Assembly: GCF_004135735.1 (NCBI RefSeq) | Contig: NZ_CP012670.1 | Span: 2,480,001 to 2,544,000 of the forward strand | Origin: Sorangium cellulosum | Lineage (GTDB): Bacteria > Myxococcota_A > Polyangia > Polyangiales > Polyangiaceae | Direction of reading: 5' to 3' | Length of the DNA: 64,000 bases | Shown: positions 1 through 7,951 of the stretch, in pieces | Layout: every line of letters begins with the position of its first letter | Numbering within the stretch: the first letter of the stretch is position 1 | Notes under the pieces: generated by a model | What the model was told of the DNA's origin: nothing | The model's database searches: none | Seen by the model: the letters and a program-made list of their open reading frames with translations, nothing else | Program-made: the position numbers and the translations under genes

Positions 1-337
1 GGAGCGCCGCCCGATCGCGCACGAACTCGCGATCGCTGGAGTGATCGATCTGGGTTCCGTCGCGCAGCGTGATGAATGCTCGGATCAACGGCTGCTGACC
101 GGCGCGGTAGGTTATCATGGATTCGACCGCCTCGTAGTCCGGATGGTCGGCGAGGAAGACGATCACATGATGGTCATACCGATGGAAGGCGTTGAGGAAC
201 GGCTGGAGGAAGCCCTGCAAGCTGCGCGGTTCCTCGCAAGGCATCGCCGGCGCCTGGGCGGGAACGCCGATCAGGAGCCCCAAGGAAAACACCAGCAGAG
301 CGAAGCGGTTCCGATACGAGCGCATGAGGTACGCCAT
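1..337 (-). CDS. Secreted protein of unknown function, C-terminus beyond window
   Basis: The reading frame is open from the ATG at 337 to the window edge, so only the first 112 codons are visible. A second in-frame ATG at 325 is possible, but the AAGGATGAG stretch just upstream favours 337. The N-terminus is a typical signal peptide: MAYLMRSYRNR, then a hydrophobic run (FALLVFSLGLLIG), then a likely cleavage site near PAQAPAMPC. The mature part begins with a lone Cys and continues with His/Asp-rich text such as FHRYDHHVIVFLADHPD. I do not recognise the family. The codon use and base composition look less extreme than those of its neighbours. The gene points away from the cluster that starts at 535. 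Confidence 0.7.
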   Translation of the reverse strand, partial: MAYLMRSYRNRFALLVFSLGLLIGVPAQAPAMPCEEPRSLQGFLQPFLNAFHRYDHHVIVFLADHPDYEAVESMITYRAGQQPLIRAFITLRDGTQIDHSSDREFVRDRAAL

Positions 338-534
338 GGCTATCTCATCCTTACCGGGAATTGGTTGTGGAAACTCTTGTGTTCGGTCGCGCCGTGTGAC
401 TCGCGGGTTCCGGGCGTGAGCGCGCCGCTGTGGCCGTGGTGACCCGGAAGCCGCTGGTTGGTCTGCGAGGCGAGACGAGCGCGGCCCGCCCCGGGCGGCG
501 TGCTCCTCGGCGCGGGCCGCGAGCGCGGCCTCGC

Positions 535-1938
535 CTACGGCTCGGTCGTGTCGGCGCCAGCGTGCGCGCCGTTCGCGCCGTTCGCGCCGTTCGACCCGCG
601 CGCAGCGCCCCCGCGCGCCGTGCTCACGGGGGAGCCGTGCCCCGCCTCTCCCTCGGCCGCGCTCGCCCACTCCCTGGCCGGACCGAGCTTGAACTCCTCG
701 TGCAGCACATTGACGGCGTGGTCCGCCGCGCGCTCGTCCACGAGGCAGCTTATCCGCAGCTCGTTCACGATCAGCCCCGACACGGCGATGCCGTGCTGGG
801 TCAGGCTGCGGCAGAGGCGGGCGGCGATCCCCGGGTGCGAGCGGATCCCGATGCCCACCAGCGACACCTTGGCGAGGCCCCCCGACACCCGCACCTCGCC
901 TCCCCCCTCGCTCGTCACGAGCTGCTCCAGGCGCTGCCTGGCGCGCCGCAGCTCCCCCGCGGGCAGCGTGAAGGCGATGTCCAGGCGGGCGCTCTCCGGG
1001 GCGCCGCCGGGGTGGCAGAGCATGTCGACACAGACGTTGAGCTCCGCCAGGATGCCTGTCACCTCCGCGATCAGCTCCGGGCGGCACGCCACGCCGGCGA
1101 GCTCGACCCGCACCTGATCCCGGCTGCAGGCGAGCCCCGTGAGCACCTTGCCCTCGAGCGTGCGCTCGCGGTCGACGACCCACGTCCCTTCCTCGTCCGT
1201 GAACGAGCTGCGCAGATGCACTGGAACCTGGTACTTCATGGCAATCTCCACGCTGCGCACCTGCAGGACCTTGGCCCCCAGGGACGCGAGCTCGAGCATC
1301 TCTTCGTAAGGAATGGTCCGGAGCTTCCGGCCGGCCGGGCAGACGCGCGGGTCGGCCGTGTAGATGCCGTCGACATCCGTGTAGATCTCGCAGACCCCCG
1401 CGCCGAGCGCCGCCGCCAGGGCCACCGCCGTGGTGTCGGAGCCGCCGCGGCCCAGCGTGGTGACGTTCCGCGAGGCGTCGACCCCCTGGAACCCGGCGAC
1501 CACCGCGATCTGCCCCCGCCCGAGCGCCCTCCGGATCGGGCCGTCGTTCACCCCCTCGATGCGGGCCCTGGTGAACGCGCTGTCCGTGAGCACGGGGAGC
1601 TGGTGCCCCAGGAACGAGCACGCCTGTCCCCCCTCGGCGTGGATCGCGAGGGCGGTCAGCGCGACCGACACCTGCTCTCCCGTCGAGACGATGACGTCGA
1701 GCTCCCGGCCGTCCGGGAGCGGGAGCACCTCGTGCGCGAGCGACAGCAAACGATCCGTCTCCCCGCTCATCGCGCTGACCACCACCACCACGTCCGCGCC
1801 CGCCTGCTGGCTCTCGAGCGCGATGCGCGCCACGCTGCGCATGCGCTCGATGCTCGCCACGGAGGTGCCGCCGAACTTCTTGACGATCAGCGGACGGCGC
1901 TCCCCGCGCTGTGGGATCCTGTCCGACGATGGCCTCAC
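535..1938 (-). CDS. lysC: Aspartate kinase, pathway-dedicated
   Basis: This enzyme phosphorylates L-aspartate, the first step towards aspartate semialdehyde, in the cytoplasm. The KKFGGTS motif lies at residues 20-26. The substrate region STGEQVS, the nucleotide-binding stretch LGRGGSDTT and [13 protein letters not shown] are all intact, and two ACT-type regulatory repeats follow. The length is 467 aa against about 400-450 for monofunctional enzymes; the excess is a low-complexity C-terminal tail ([11 protein letters not shown]). The chosen GTG start at 1938 overlaps the TGA of the upstream aldolase gene as GTGA, which implies translational coupling. The open frame extends much further upstream but there it is only the aldolase read out of frame. 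As last gene of an operon with GriI- and GriH-like genes, its likely job is to boost aspartate semialdehyde for 3-amino-4-hydroxybenzoate. Whether it is feedback-resistant cannot be read from sequence alone. Confidence 0.93.
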   Translation of the reverse strand: MRPSSDRIPQRGERRPLIVKKFGGTSVASIERMRSVARIALESQQAGADVVVVVSAMSGETDRLLSLAHEVLPLPDGRELDVIVSTGEQVSVALTALAIHAEGGQACSFLGHQLPVLTDSAFTRARIEGVNDGPIRRALGRGQIAVVAGFQGVDASRNVTTLGRGGSDTTAVALAAALGAGVCEIYTDVDGIYTADPRVCPAGRKLRTIPYEEMLELASLGAKVLQVRSVEIAMKYQVPVHLRSSFTDEEGTWVVDRERTLEGKVLTGLACSRDQVRVELAGVACRPELIAEVTGILAELNVCVDMLCHPGGAPESARLDIAFTLPAGELRRARQRLEQLVTSEGGGEVRVSGGLAKVSLVGIGIRSHPGIAARLCRSLTQHGIAVSGLIVNELRISCLVDERAADHAVNVLHEEFKLGPAREWASAAEGEAGHGSPVSTARGGAARGSNGANGANGAHAGADTTEP

Positions 1939-2807
1939 TTCGTCGCCTCTCCCAGGCCGAGCGGCAACCTGCCGTTGGTGCCGTTGGCGCCGCCGCGGGA
2001 CGACGACCGGGGCGGGGCCTCGGACGACGGCGCCTCGCCCGCGGCGAGCACCACCCGCTGGAGCTGCGTCAGGACGGCGGACGCCGACTCGCGCTGGAAG
2101 ACGTTCCGCCCGACGCACAGCCCGGTCGCGCCGCGCGCCACCACCTCCTGGGCCAGCCGGATCATCTCGTCCTCCGAGCGCAGCGCGCCGCCCGCGAAGA
2201 ACACGGCGGTGTGCTCCACGATCCCCGAGAGTAGCTGGTGCACGTGCGAGGGCTGGGGGGGCGCCTCGAGCTTGAGGGCGTCCGTCCCGAGCTCCACGCA
2301 CGCGCGCATCAGGTGGCGCAGCCGCTGCAGCCGCGCCTGCTCTCCGTCGCTCGGGACCTTGTCGTAGAGCATGGTGAGCACGGGCATCCCGAAGCGCTGC
2401 GCCTCGTCCACGACCGCCCCGAGCTGGCTCAGGTTGTGGGCGTCGTTGGTCCCGTCGAAGTTGAGCTGCAGCGAGACGGCGTCCGCGCCGAGGCGCACCG
2501 CGGCCTCCACGGACGTCAGCCGCTCCTTGACGTTCGGGTTCGGGGCGAGCGACGTCATGCCGTTGAGGTGGATCATGAGGCCGGCGCCCCGGATCAGCCC
2601 CGCGGTCGCGAGCCGCTCCACCATGCCCTTGTGGGCGATGATGCCGGTGATCCCGGGGTGCCCTATCCAGCGCGCCACCTGCGCCACGCTGTCCAGCCCG
2701 TCCACCGGCCCGATCGTGAGCCCGTGATCGATGGGGACGATGATGCCGCGTCCGCACCGCCGATCCAGGAAGCGAGACCAACGAATCTTCTTCGGAAATC
2801 CATCCAT
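1935..2807 (-). CDS. griI: GriI-like class I aldolase (C7N-forming, ADTH-synthase family)
   Basis: This is a 290-aa DhnA/FbaB-type TIM-barrel aldolase. Residues equivalent to the archaeal 2-amino-3,7-dideoxyheptulosonate synthase catalytic set are visible: Asp27 in IVPIDHG, Tyr148 in TMLYDK and the Schiff-base Lys179 in DALKLEAPP. In Streptomyces griseus the homologue GriI joins aspartate semialdehyde and DHAP into a C7N phosphate. The neighbouring GriH-like gene and aspartate kinase make that role more likely here than fructose bisphosphate cleavage. ATG 2807 is chosen because the text upstream is not aldolase-like; no strong ribosome binding site is visible. The C-terminus ends in a Ser/Gly-rich tail. 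The stop overlaps the aspartate kinase GTG. An archaeal-type entry to the shikimate pathway is the main alternative. Confidence 0.88.
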   Translation of the reverse strand: MDGFPKKIRWSRFLDRRCGRGIIVPIDHGLTIGPVDGLDSVAQVARWIGHPGITGIIAHKGMVERLATAGLIRGAGLMIHLNGMTSLAPNPNVKERLTSVEAAVRLGADAVSLQLNFDGTNDAHNLSQLGAVVDEAQRFGMPVLTMLYDKVPSDGEQARLQRLRHLMRACVELGTDALKLEAPPQPSHVHQLLSGIVEHTAVFFAGGALRSEDEMIRLAQEVVARGATGLCVGRNVFQRESASAVLTQLQRVVLAAGEAPSSEAPPRSSSRGGANGTNGRLPLGLGEATK

Positions 2808-2875
2808 GGCGAGAGCCCCCGTCGTTGCGAGCGCGCGCGTGGTGCGCGCGCGGTGACCGCGCGTGGTGCGCACGC

Positions 2876-4153
2876 TCAGGTTTCGATGATGTGCTCGTCG
2901 ACCTTGATGCCCACGTGGCGTCCGGGTCTGGCGAGGTGCGCGAGCACCTCGTCGCCTTGGCGGAGCTCGGTGATGTTGAGCGGCTTGGCGTCGTCCGAGA
3001 AGATGCGGACGTGCCAGTCGTCCTGCATGATGACGTTGATGCGCTCGCCGGTCTGGAACTCCGCCTCGATGAGGCGCAGCGGGCGGACCTCCGTCTTCAT
3101 GCGCCCCACGCTCGCCCGGCGCGCGCTGCCGGTGCGGTCGACGATCATCACGGGGGAGCCCGCCCTGAGCTCGGTCATGTAATCCGTGCGATTGCCGAAG
3201 TTGTAGACGTAGCTGTGGACGGCGCCCGCGTTGACCCGGAAGGGCCTGAGCTCCATGTACGGCAGGAAGAAGACCTCCGGGCAGCACAGGATCCCGCCCT
3301 GCGAGGTCGACCCCACGAGGATGCCCTCGGTGGGCGAGAACAGCGTGGTCGTGTCGATGCAGCTCCGCTCGCCCATGCCGATCGGCGCGCTCTTCACGAT
3401 CGTGGCGACCTCGAGCTTCACCGCCGCTCGATCCAGCCGGCCGAGCCGCGAGACGAACTCGCTCAGCGCGCCGTGGGAGCGCGGCGAGAACATCACGCCG
3501 TCCGCCCCGACCTCCATCACGCCCAGCGTGACGATGGCGTCGTCGACGTCCGTGGGAGAGTTGATCTCCTTGATGAGCATCGTGTTCGTCGCCTGCAGCG
3601 TGGCGATCACGAGCTCGAGCGGGATGTTGGTGGGGTCGCGGAAGCGGATCATCAGGTACGCGTGGCGCTGCCCCTCCGCGATGGACTGGTGCAGGCTCTC
3701 CCCGTCGTCCACGTACGCGCGGAAGCAGGTCTTGTGCCCCATCTCCGCGGCCTTCCCGAGGAGCTGCACGTCGGGGCTCGCGATCACCACGTCCTTGCCG
3801 CCGTTCGGCAGCGGCGCGAGCCGCGCCAGGTCCTCGGCGCGCTCGGCGTGGTAGACCTTGAGGATGCGCGACGGGACGGCGGGAGCGAGCGCGGCCAGGT
3901 TGTCCGGATAGAGGACGATCCCGGTATAGGCCAGGTTGATCACCCGCTCGAGCATCCCGTCGCAGTCGCTCGGGGTCGCGAGCTCCGTCGAGTCGAACCA
4001 GACGACGAGGGCGTCGGACGCCGCCATCCGGTTGCGGTCTCCCTCGACGCGCTCGAGCCGGATGCGCTCGCGCTTCTCCATGGTGACATCGATGCCCTTG
4101 TCGCTGCCGAGGCTCGTGGCGCCGCCGCCGTTGGTCACAGGTGTCATGCTCAT
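2876..4153 (-). CDS. griH: GriH-like 3-dehydroquinate synthase II homologue
   Basis: This protein of 425 aa belongs to the dehydroquinate synthase II family (archaeal AroB'), unrelated to classical AroB. Recognisable stretches are [19 protein letters not shown] near the N-terminus, [35 protein letters not shown] and [11 protein letters not shown] in the C-terminal half. In grixazone biosynthesis the homologue GriH cyclises and aromatises the C7N phosphate from GriI to 3-amino-4-hydroxybenzoate. ATG 4153 has a good GGAGGGG ribosome binding site; a second ATG follows two codons later. It sits 68 bases upstream of the aldolase and 38 bases downstream of a ligase gene in one operon. The N-terminal 20 residues are Gly/Thr-rich and probably dispensable. 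The family assignment is firm; the exact product rests on gene context. Confidence 0.9.
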   Translation of the reverse strand: MSMTPVTNGGGATSLGSDKGIDVTMEKRERIRLERVEGDRNRMAASDALVVWFDSTELATPSDCDGMLERVINLAYTGIVLYPDNLAALAPAVPSRILKVYHAERAEDLARLAPLPNGGKDVVIASPDVQLLGKAAEMGHKTCFRAYVDDGESLHQSIAEGQRHAYLMIRFRDPTNIPLELVIATLQATNTMLIKEINSPTDVDDAIVTLGVMEVGADGVMFSPRSHGALSEFVSRLGRLDRAAVKLEVATIVKSAPIGMGERSCIDTTTLFSPTEGILVGSTSQGGILCCPEVFFLPYMELRPFRVNAGAVHSYVYNFGNRTDYMTELRAGSPVMIVDRTGSARRASVGRMKTEVRPLRLIEAEFQTGERINVIMQDDWHVRIFSDDAKPLNITELRQGDEVLAHLARPGRHVGIKVDEHIIET

Positions 4154-4191
4154 GATCGTTCCCCTCCTTCAGTCGTCATGCGATGTCGCGC

Positions 4192-5418
4192 TCAGGCGCG
4201 CGCGACGGGCTTGTCCACATAAACCGGTTTGCCCAGCATCCCGAACGAGACGGGCTCGCTCCTGTCGTAGAGCGTCCCCTTGGAGACGAGCTCCACCTGC
4301 ACGCGGGCGCCGTGCGCTCGCGACAGCGCATCGAGGAGGTCCGGCGCGATGCGGTCCTCCTCCCGCTCGCGCTCCACGAGGAAGCGGAGCCCGTCCTCCG
4401 CCGGCGAGGCCCTCCAGAACCGGCGGCTGGGCAGCCGCGAGACGATCGCGTCGAGGTCCCAGAGATCGAACGGCCTGCCGCGCACCCAGAGCGTGTCGTC
4501 CGCCCGGCCGCGGATCTCGAGCGTCGCGCGCTCACCGCACGCGCAGCGCTCGTCGAGGCGCCTCGCCCGGTCCCCTGTCACGTACCGGATCACCGGCGTC
4601 GCCCGCCGCGTCAGCGACGTGACGACGAGCTGCCCTGTCTCCCCCGGCGCCACGCTCCGCTCCAGCCGCTCGTCGAGGAGCTCCATCAGAAAGCAGTCCT
4701 GCCAGGGGTGCAGCCTGCGCTCCCGACAATCCATCGCCTGAGGCCCCGTCTCGGTCATCCCGAAGTTGTCGTACACGGGGACTCCCCAGATCCGCTCCAC
4801 GAGCGCCCGCCGGTGGGGTGAGAGCGGCTCTCCGGCGCAGCAGATCGCGCGCAGCCGAGGGAAGTCGCGGCGCGGATCGAGGCCCGTCATCTCGGCCGCC
4901 TCGGCGATCATCACCGCCGAGAGCGAGATCGTGGCGAGGACGGTGACGTCGAGCTTCCTCATCAGCTCCACGACGCGCGGGAGCGGGGTGATCGTGGTCC
5001 GGCTGTCGGCCGCGATCGCGCACGCCCCCCGCTGCTGCGCGGCCATCTGGACGAACGGCCCGATGGTGGACAGCGCGTAGGGAAAGCGGATGAGCACCCG
5101 GTCCTCGCCCGTGAACCCGACCCCCCACCGGGAGAACCGCTCCCGGATCTCCGCGAGATCCCGGCCCGTGTACCACACCGAGACGGGGGCGCCGGTCGTC
5201 GCGGAGGACTCGTGGTACTGGAGCAGCTCGCGCTCCGGGGCGCACACCACCCCGCGCGGCGACTGCTCGCGCAGCTCGCGCTTCGTCATCAGCGGGACGC
5301 TCCCCCACTCCTCCCACGACCGGAGCGGGGCCTCGGGCAGGCGCTGCCGGTAGAACTCGGAGCTCCGCGCGTGCGCGAGCACCTGGTTGACGGCCGCGAG
5401 TCGATCCGGAAAGACCAT
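4192..5418 (-). CDS. PaaK/CapK-like adenylate-forming ligase, cluster ligase 1
   Basis: This 408-aa member of the phenylacetate-CoA ligase (PaaK) branch of ANL enzymes should activate an aryl or other carboxylate as an acyl-adenylate. It carries the P-loop-like HESSATTGAP, the NFGMTETGP stretch that closes the acyl pocket, and VTGDRARR. A Cys-containing segment (ERCACGERATLE) is typical of the PaaK branch. The end is short (KPVYVDKPVARA), so the C-terminal lysine that drives adenylation is not certain. ATG 5418 has a GAGGGGG ribosome binding site and starts 15 bases after the amidohydrolase stop. No free-standing carrier protein is seen nearby, so the acyl acceptor could be CoA, an amine or a carrier elsewhere. 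3-Amino-4-hydroxybenzoate is a reasonable substrate guess from context only. Confidence 0.85.
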   Translation of the reverse strand: MVFPDRLAAVNQVLAHARSSEFYRQRLPEAPLRSWEEWGSVPLMTKRELREQSPRGVVCAPERELLQYHESSATTGAPVSVWYTGRDLAEIRERFSRWGVGFTGEDRVLIRFPYALSTIGPFVQMAAQQRGACAIAADSRTTITPLPRVVELMRKLDVTVLATISLSAVMIAEAAEMTGLDPRRDFPRLRAICCAGEPLSPHRRALVERIWGVPVYDNFGMTETGPQAMDCRERRLHPWQDCFLMELLDERLERSVAPGETGQLVVTSLTRRATPVIRYVTGDRARRLDERCACGERATLEIRGRADDTLWVRGRPFDLWDLDAIVSRLPSRRFWRASPAEDGLRFLVEREREEDRIAPDLLDALSRAHGARVQVELVSKGTLYDRSEPVSFGMLGKPVYVDKPVARA

Positions 5419-5433
5419 GGTCCGCCCCCTCGC

Positions 5434-6192
5434 TCAGGCGCTCTCCAGGTGGAGCAGCGCGCGGATGTTTCCGCCCAGGATCTTGTCGCGCTCGCCGCCG
5501 GAGATCGGCAAGAGGAGCACCTTGTGGATCTCCGCGGCGGGGTGCGACAGCGGGTACTCGGAGCCGAAGATCACCTTGCTCGCGCCGGCCTGCTGCACCG
5601 ACAGGAGGATCTGCAGGTAGCTGCTGAGCGAGGTCTCCAGGAAGAGGTTGTCCAGCGTGGCGGCCGCGGTCGACGCCTCGTTGTCGACGTGCCCGGCCCC
5701 CATGTGCTCCAGGATGAAGCTCGTCTTCGGGAACCGCCGCGCGAGCGCCACGTAGTCGGACGTGTTCGCCCCCGGCCTGAACGCCACGTGGGAATAGATG
5801 GGCACCTCCCGCTCGCCGCAGAGGCGGGCCAAGGGGGCCATGACGTCATCGCAGAACGAGAACCTGTGGACCAGCGGCGTGACCATCAGCCCGCGGAGCC
5901 CCCTGTCGAGGTACCGCTCCGCGACCTCCACGGCCCCCGGATCGCACGGGTCGACGCAGGCGAGCCCGCGCAGCGCGGGGCTCGCCTCCACGGACTCGAC
6001 CACGTAGTCGTTCTTCGGGACCGCGTCCGGCTTGTTCTTGCCGGTGATGTAGTTGTTGAACCGCCGTACGTCCAGCATCCCGCCCGGGCAGACGACGCCC
6101 TGCTGGATGCCGCCTCGCTCGAGCTGCTCCAGGTAGTTCTCGGCGGAGCCGTAGCTCGTCGGAGACACGTGCGCGTGCGCGTCGATGATCAT
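5434..6192 (-). CDS. Amidohydrolase-2 family protein, candidate ring-forming enzyme
   Basis: This 252-aa TIM-barrel protein of the amidohydrolase 2 (PF04909) family begins directly with the metal-binding HxH pair (MIIDAHAHVSP). Further conserved sites are PIYSHVAFRPG, SFILEHMGAGHVD and KVIFGSEYPLSHP, the last holding the usual acidic barrel-end residue as Glu in GSEYP. Most relatives are decarboxylases or hydrolases. A distinct branch (BomN in A33853 and the nataxazole homologue) instead closes benzoxazole rings from an ester or amide of an ortho-aminophenol acid. Its placement between two adenylate-forming ligases and next to 3-amino-4-hydroxybenzoate genes makes that role attractive here. 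ATG 6192 is chosen because the HxH motif must be near the N-terminus; a GAGGAGAG stretch lies upstream. Function is inferred from context, not shown. Confidence 0.85.
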   Translation of the reverse strand: MIIDAHAHVSPTSYGSAENYLEQLERGGIQQGVVCPGGMLDVRRFNNYITGKNKPDAVPKNDYVVESVEASPALRGLACVDPCDPGAVEVAERYLDRGLRGLMVTPLVHRFSFCDDVMAPLARLCGEREVPIYSHVAFRPGANTSDYVALARRFPKTSFILEHMGAGHVDNEASTAAATLDNLFLETSLSSYLQILLSVQQAGASKVIFGSEYPLSHPAAEIHKVLLLPISGGERDKILGGNIRALLHLESA

Positions 6193-6242
6193 CGATGACC
6201 CCCTGTCTCTCCTCGGGTTGCCTGTCCTCTCGTGGCCCCCTC

Positions 6243-7574
6243 TCACTCCCGGACGAGCCGCGCCACCTTGACGCCGGCGCGCGGGAGCGCGTCCACGAGC
6301 TCGAAGTCGAAGGGCAGGGTGGTCGCCGCCCGCATCCTCGTGGCCAGCGCCTCGGCCAGCGCCGCGCTGCGCTCCACGCCGCGCGCGAGCTCGCAGCGGA
6401 CCGTGATGCGCCCCTCGTCCGAGGCCGGCAGGACGAACTGGAACCAGTCCCCGACCTCCGGCATCCTCAGCAGGATCTCCTCCAGGTGGACGGGCGAGAG
6501 CGCCTTGCCACGGAGCCGGATCTGGTCGAAGGCGCGACCCTTCATGTGGAACCGGGGCATCGTGACCCCGCACGGGCACGGGGCCGGGATCATGCAGCCG
6601 AGATCTCCGGTCCGGAAGCGCAGGAGCGGGCTGTCGTAGCGGAGCAGCGCTGTCACGACGATCTCGCCCGTCTCGCCCGGCTCGAGGGGGCGGCCGGTCT
6701 CGGGGTCGACGATCTCCATCATGACGTGCGCCTCGGGCACGTGATAGCCGTCGTGGTGGTCGCACTCGATGCCGAGCACCCCGCACTCGAGCGAGCCGTA
6801 GAAGAAGTTGGCCGTGGTCCCCCACATCCCCTCGATGCGCCGGCGGAGGGTGGGGGAGCACCCCTCGCCCGTGAGCCACATCTTCCTGAGGCGCAGGCCG
6901 GTCAGGTCGAACGAGCTCCTCGCCGCCTCCTCGGCCAGCACGATGGCCCACGAGGGGCTCGTGACGACGATACTGGGGCGCAGATCCCGCATCGTCTTGA
7001 CCGTCTTCCGGGGCGTCGAGTAGGCCCCGCCCTTGCCGGCCGGGACGACGGTGGCCTGGTAGCCATCCATGAACGTCTTGTGGAAGGCGAGCCCCGCGGT
7101 GCTCATCTCGTACGGGAGCGCGTTCAGGCAGATGTCGCCGGGGCCGACGGGGAACAGCCTGGAGTACCGCGGCGCCAGATCGTAAAGCAGGTAGTCGTTC
7201 CACGTGTACGCCATGTAGATCTCCTCGCCGCCGGTGGTCCCGGTGGAGACCTGGATGAGGGCGATGTCCCTCCTGTCGCAGGCGAGGAGGCGGAAGGGCT
7301 GCCCGCGGAGCTCGTCCTTCGTCAGGAACGGGAGCTTGGCCACGTCGGACGGCTGCTGGATATCCCCGGGCGTGACGTCTGCCTCGTCCATCTTGGCCCG
7401 GTAGAACGACGACCTGCGGTACGCTCGCTGCACGATCGTCCTGAGCGACTCCGCGCGGTAGCGCGCCAGCGTGTCAGGCGAGAGGCCGTCCGCCTGCTCC
7501 GCTCCGGAGAGGAAACGAGAGATGGCGGGCGGGGGCGTCATGGACAGCAACCTTTGTTCAAGAAGGGAGCTCAT
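6243..7574 (-). CDS. PaaK-like adenylate-forming ligase, cluster ligase 2
   Basis: This is the first gene of the operon and encodes 443 aa. The ANL motifs are clear: QVSTGTTGGEE (phosphate loop), FFYGSLECG (A5), LRFRTGDLG (A7), RAFDQIRLRGKALSPVHLEE (A8 hinge) and a terminal ALPRAGVKVARLVRE that supplies the conserved lysine. Cys residues in MIPAPCPCGV fit the PaaK branch. It is only distantly similar to ligase 1, so the two probably activate different acids or perform successive steps. ATG 7574 follows GAGGTG at good spacing; in-frame sequence upstream to 7748 lacks protein-like character. The gene is 50 bases upstream of the amidohydrolase start. It is not a CoA ligase of primary phenylacetate catabolism by context, since no paa genes are present. 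Confidence 0.87.
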   Translation of the reverse strand: MSSLLEQRLLSMTPPPAISRFLSGAEQADGLSPDTLARYRAESLRTIVQRAYRRSSFYRAKMDEADVTPGDIQQPSDVAKLPFLTKDELRGQPFRLLACDRRDIALIQVSTGTTGGEEIYMAYTWNDYLLYDLAPRYSRLFPVGPGDICLNALPYEMSTAGLAFHKTFMDGYQATVVPAGKGGAYSTPRKTVKTMRDLRPSIVVTSPSWAIVLAEEAARSSFDLTGLRLRKMWLTGEGCSPTLRRRIEGMWGTTANFFYGSLECGVLGIECDHHDGYHVPEAHVMMEIVDPETGRPLEPGETGEIVVTALLRYDSPLLRFRTGDLGCMIPAPCPCGVTMPRFHMKGRAFDQIRLRGKALSPVHLEEILLRMPEVGDWFQFVLPASDEGRITVRCELARGVERSAALAEALATRMRAATTLPFDFELVDALPRAGVKVARLVRE

Positions 7575-7951
7575 GCTCGTGGCACCTCTTTTCCGGGAGT
7601 CGACGTCTCGCCGCCCTGGTGAGGCGCGAATCCTCACGCCGCTTCCGACCAGAGGGCGCGAGGCGCGCCTTCCCCCCGAGTGGCCCATTCCTGCCATGGG
7701 GGGTCGTTCGGCGCCATGGGTTTGTAATTTGCGTAGATTGGCTCTCAAGGTTCAAGCGGCGTTGGCCGGCTATCCTGGCGTCGCCCGCGCATCAACATCG
7801 GTGTGCCCGGGGCGACGCCGCGGCGCTCACGTCGCGTCGCCCAGGGCCTCGTCTTTGCGAGAGACGCCGGCGAGCGCGCATCGGGCGTCCTGCCTGACAC
7901 CGCCTCTTTCCCGGTTGTCCCGGTCCCCGGCATGTCCGGCGATCGGTCCGG
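7575..7951. other. Intergenic upstream region of the aminohydroxybenzoate operon
   Basis: This stretch of 377 bases lies between the operon start and the 3' end of the methyltransferase gene, which is transcribed in the same direction and reads into it. It holds a short AT-richer patch near 7720-7750 with a promoter-like sequence. I see no credible coding region, RNA gene or clear intrinsic terminator. Confidence 0.5.
7721..7748 (-). promoter_or_regulatory. Candidate sigma-70-type promoter for the biosynthetic operon
   Basis: On the minus strand TTGAGA (7743-7748) and TACAAA (7721-7726) are separated by 16 bases, in the only AT-rich patch of the intergenic region. It would leave a leader of about 140 bases before ATG 7574. 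The match is moderate, and myxobacterial promoters often deviate, so this is a guess. Confidence 0.35.

Noticed and set aside
1939..2781. N-terminal extension of the aspartate kinase frame
   Set aside because: This is out-of-frame reading of the aldolase gene; the KFGGTS motif would be far from the N-terminus.
535..4153. Archaeal-type shikimate entry as the main role of the aldolase and DHQ synthase II pair
   Set aside because: Not excluded, but no other shikimate gene is present and the ligases, amidohydrolase and aspartate kinase fit aminohydroxybenzoate better.
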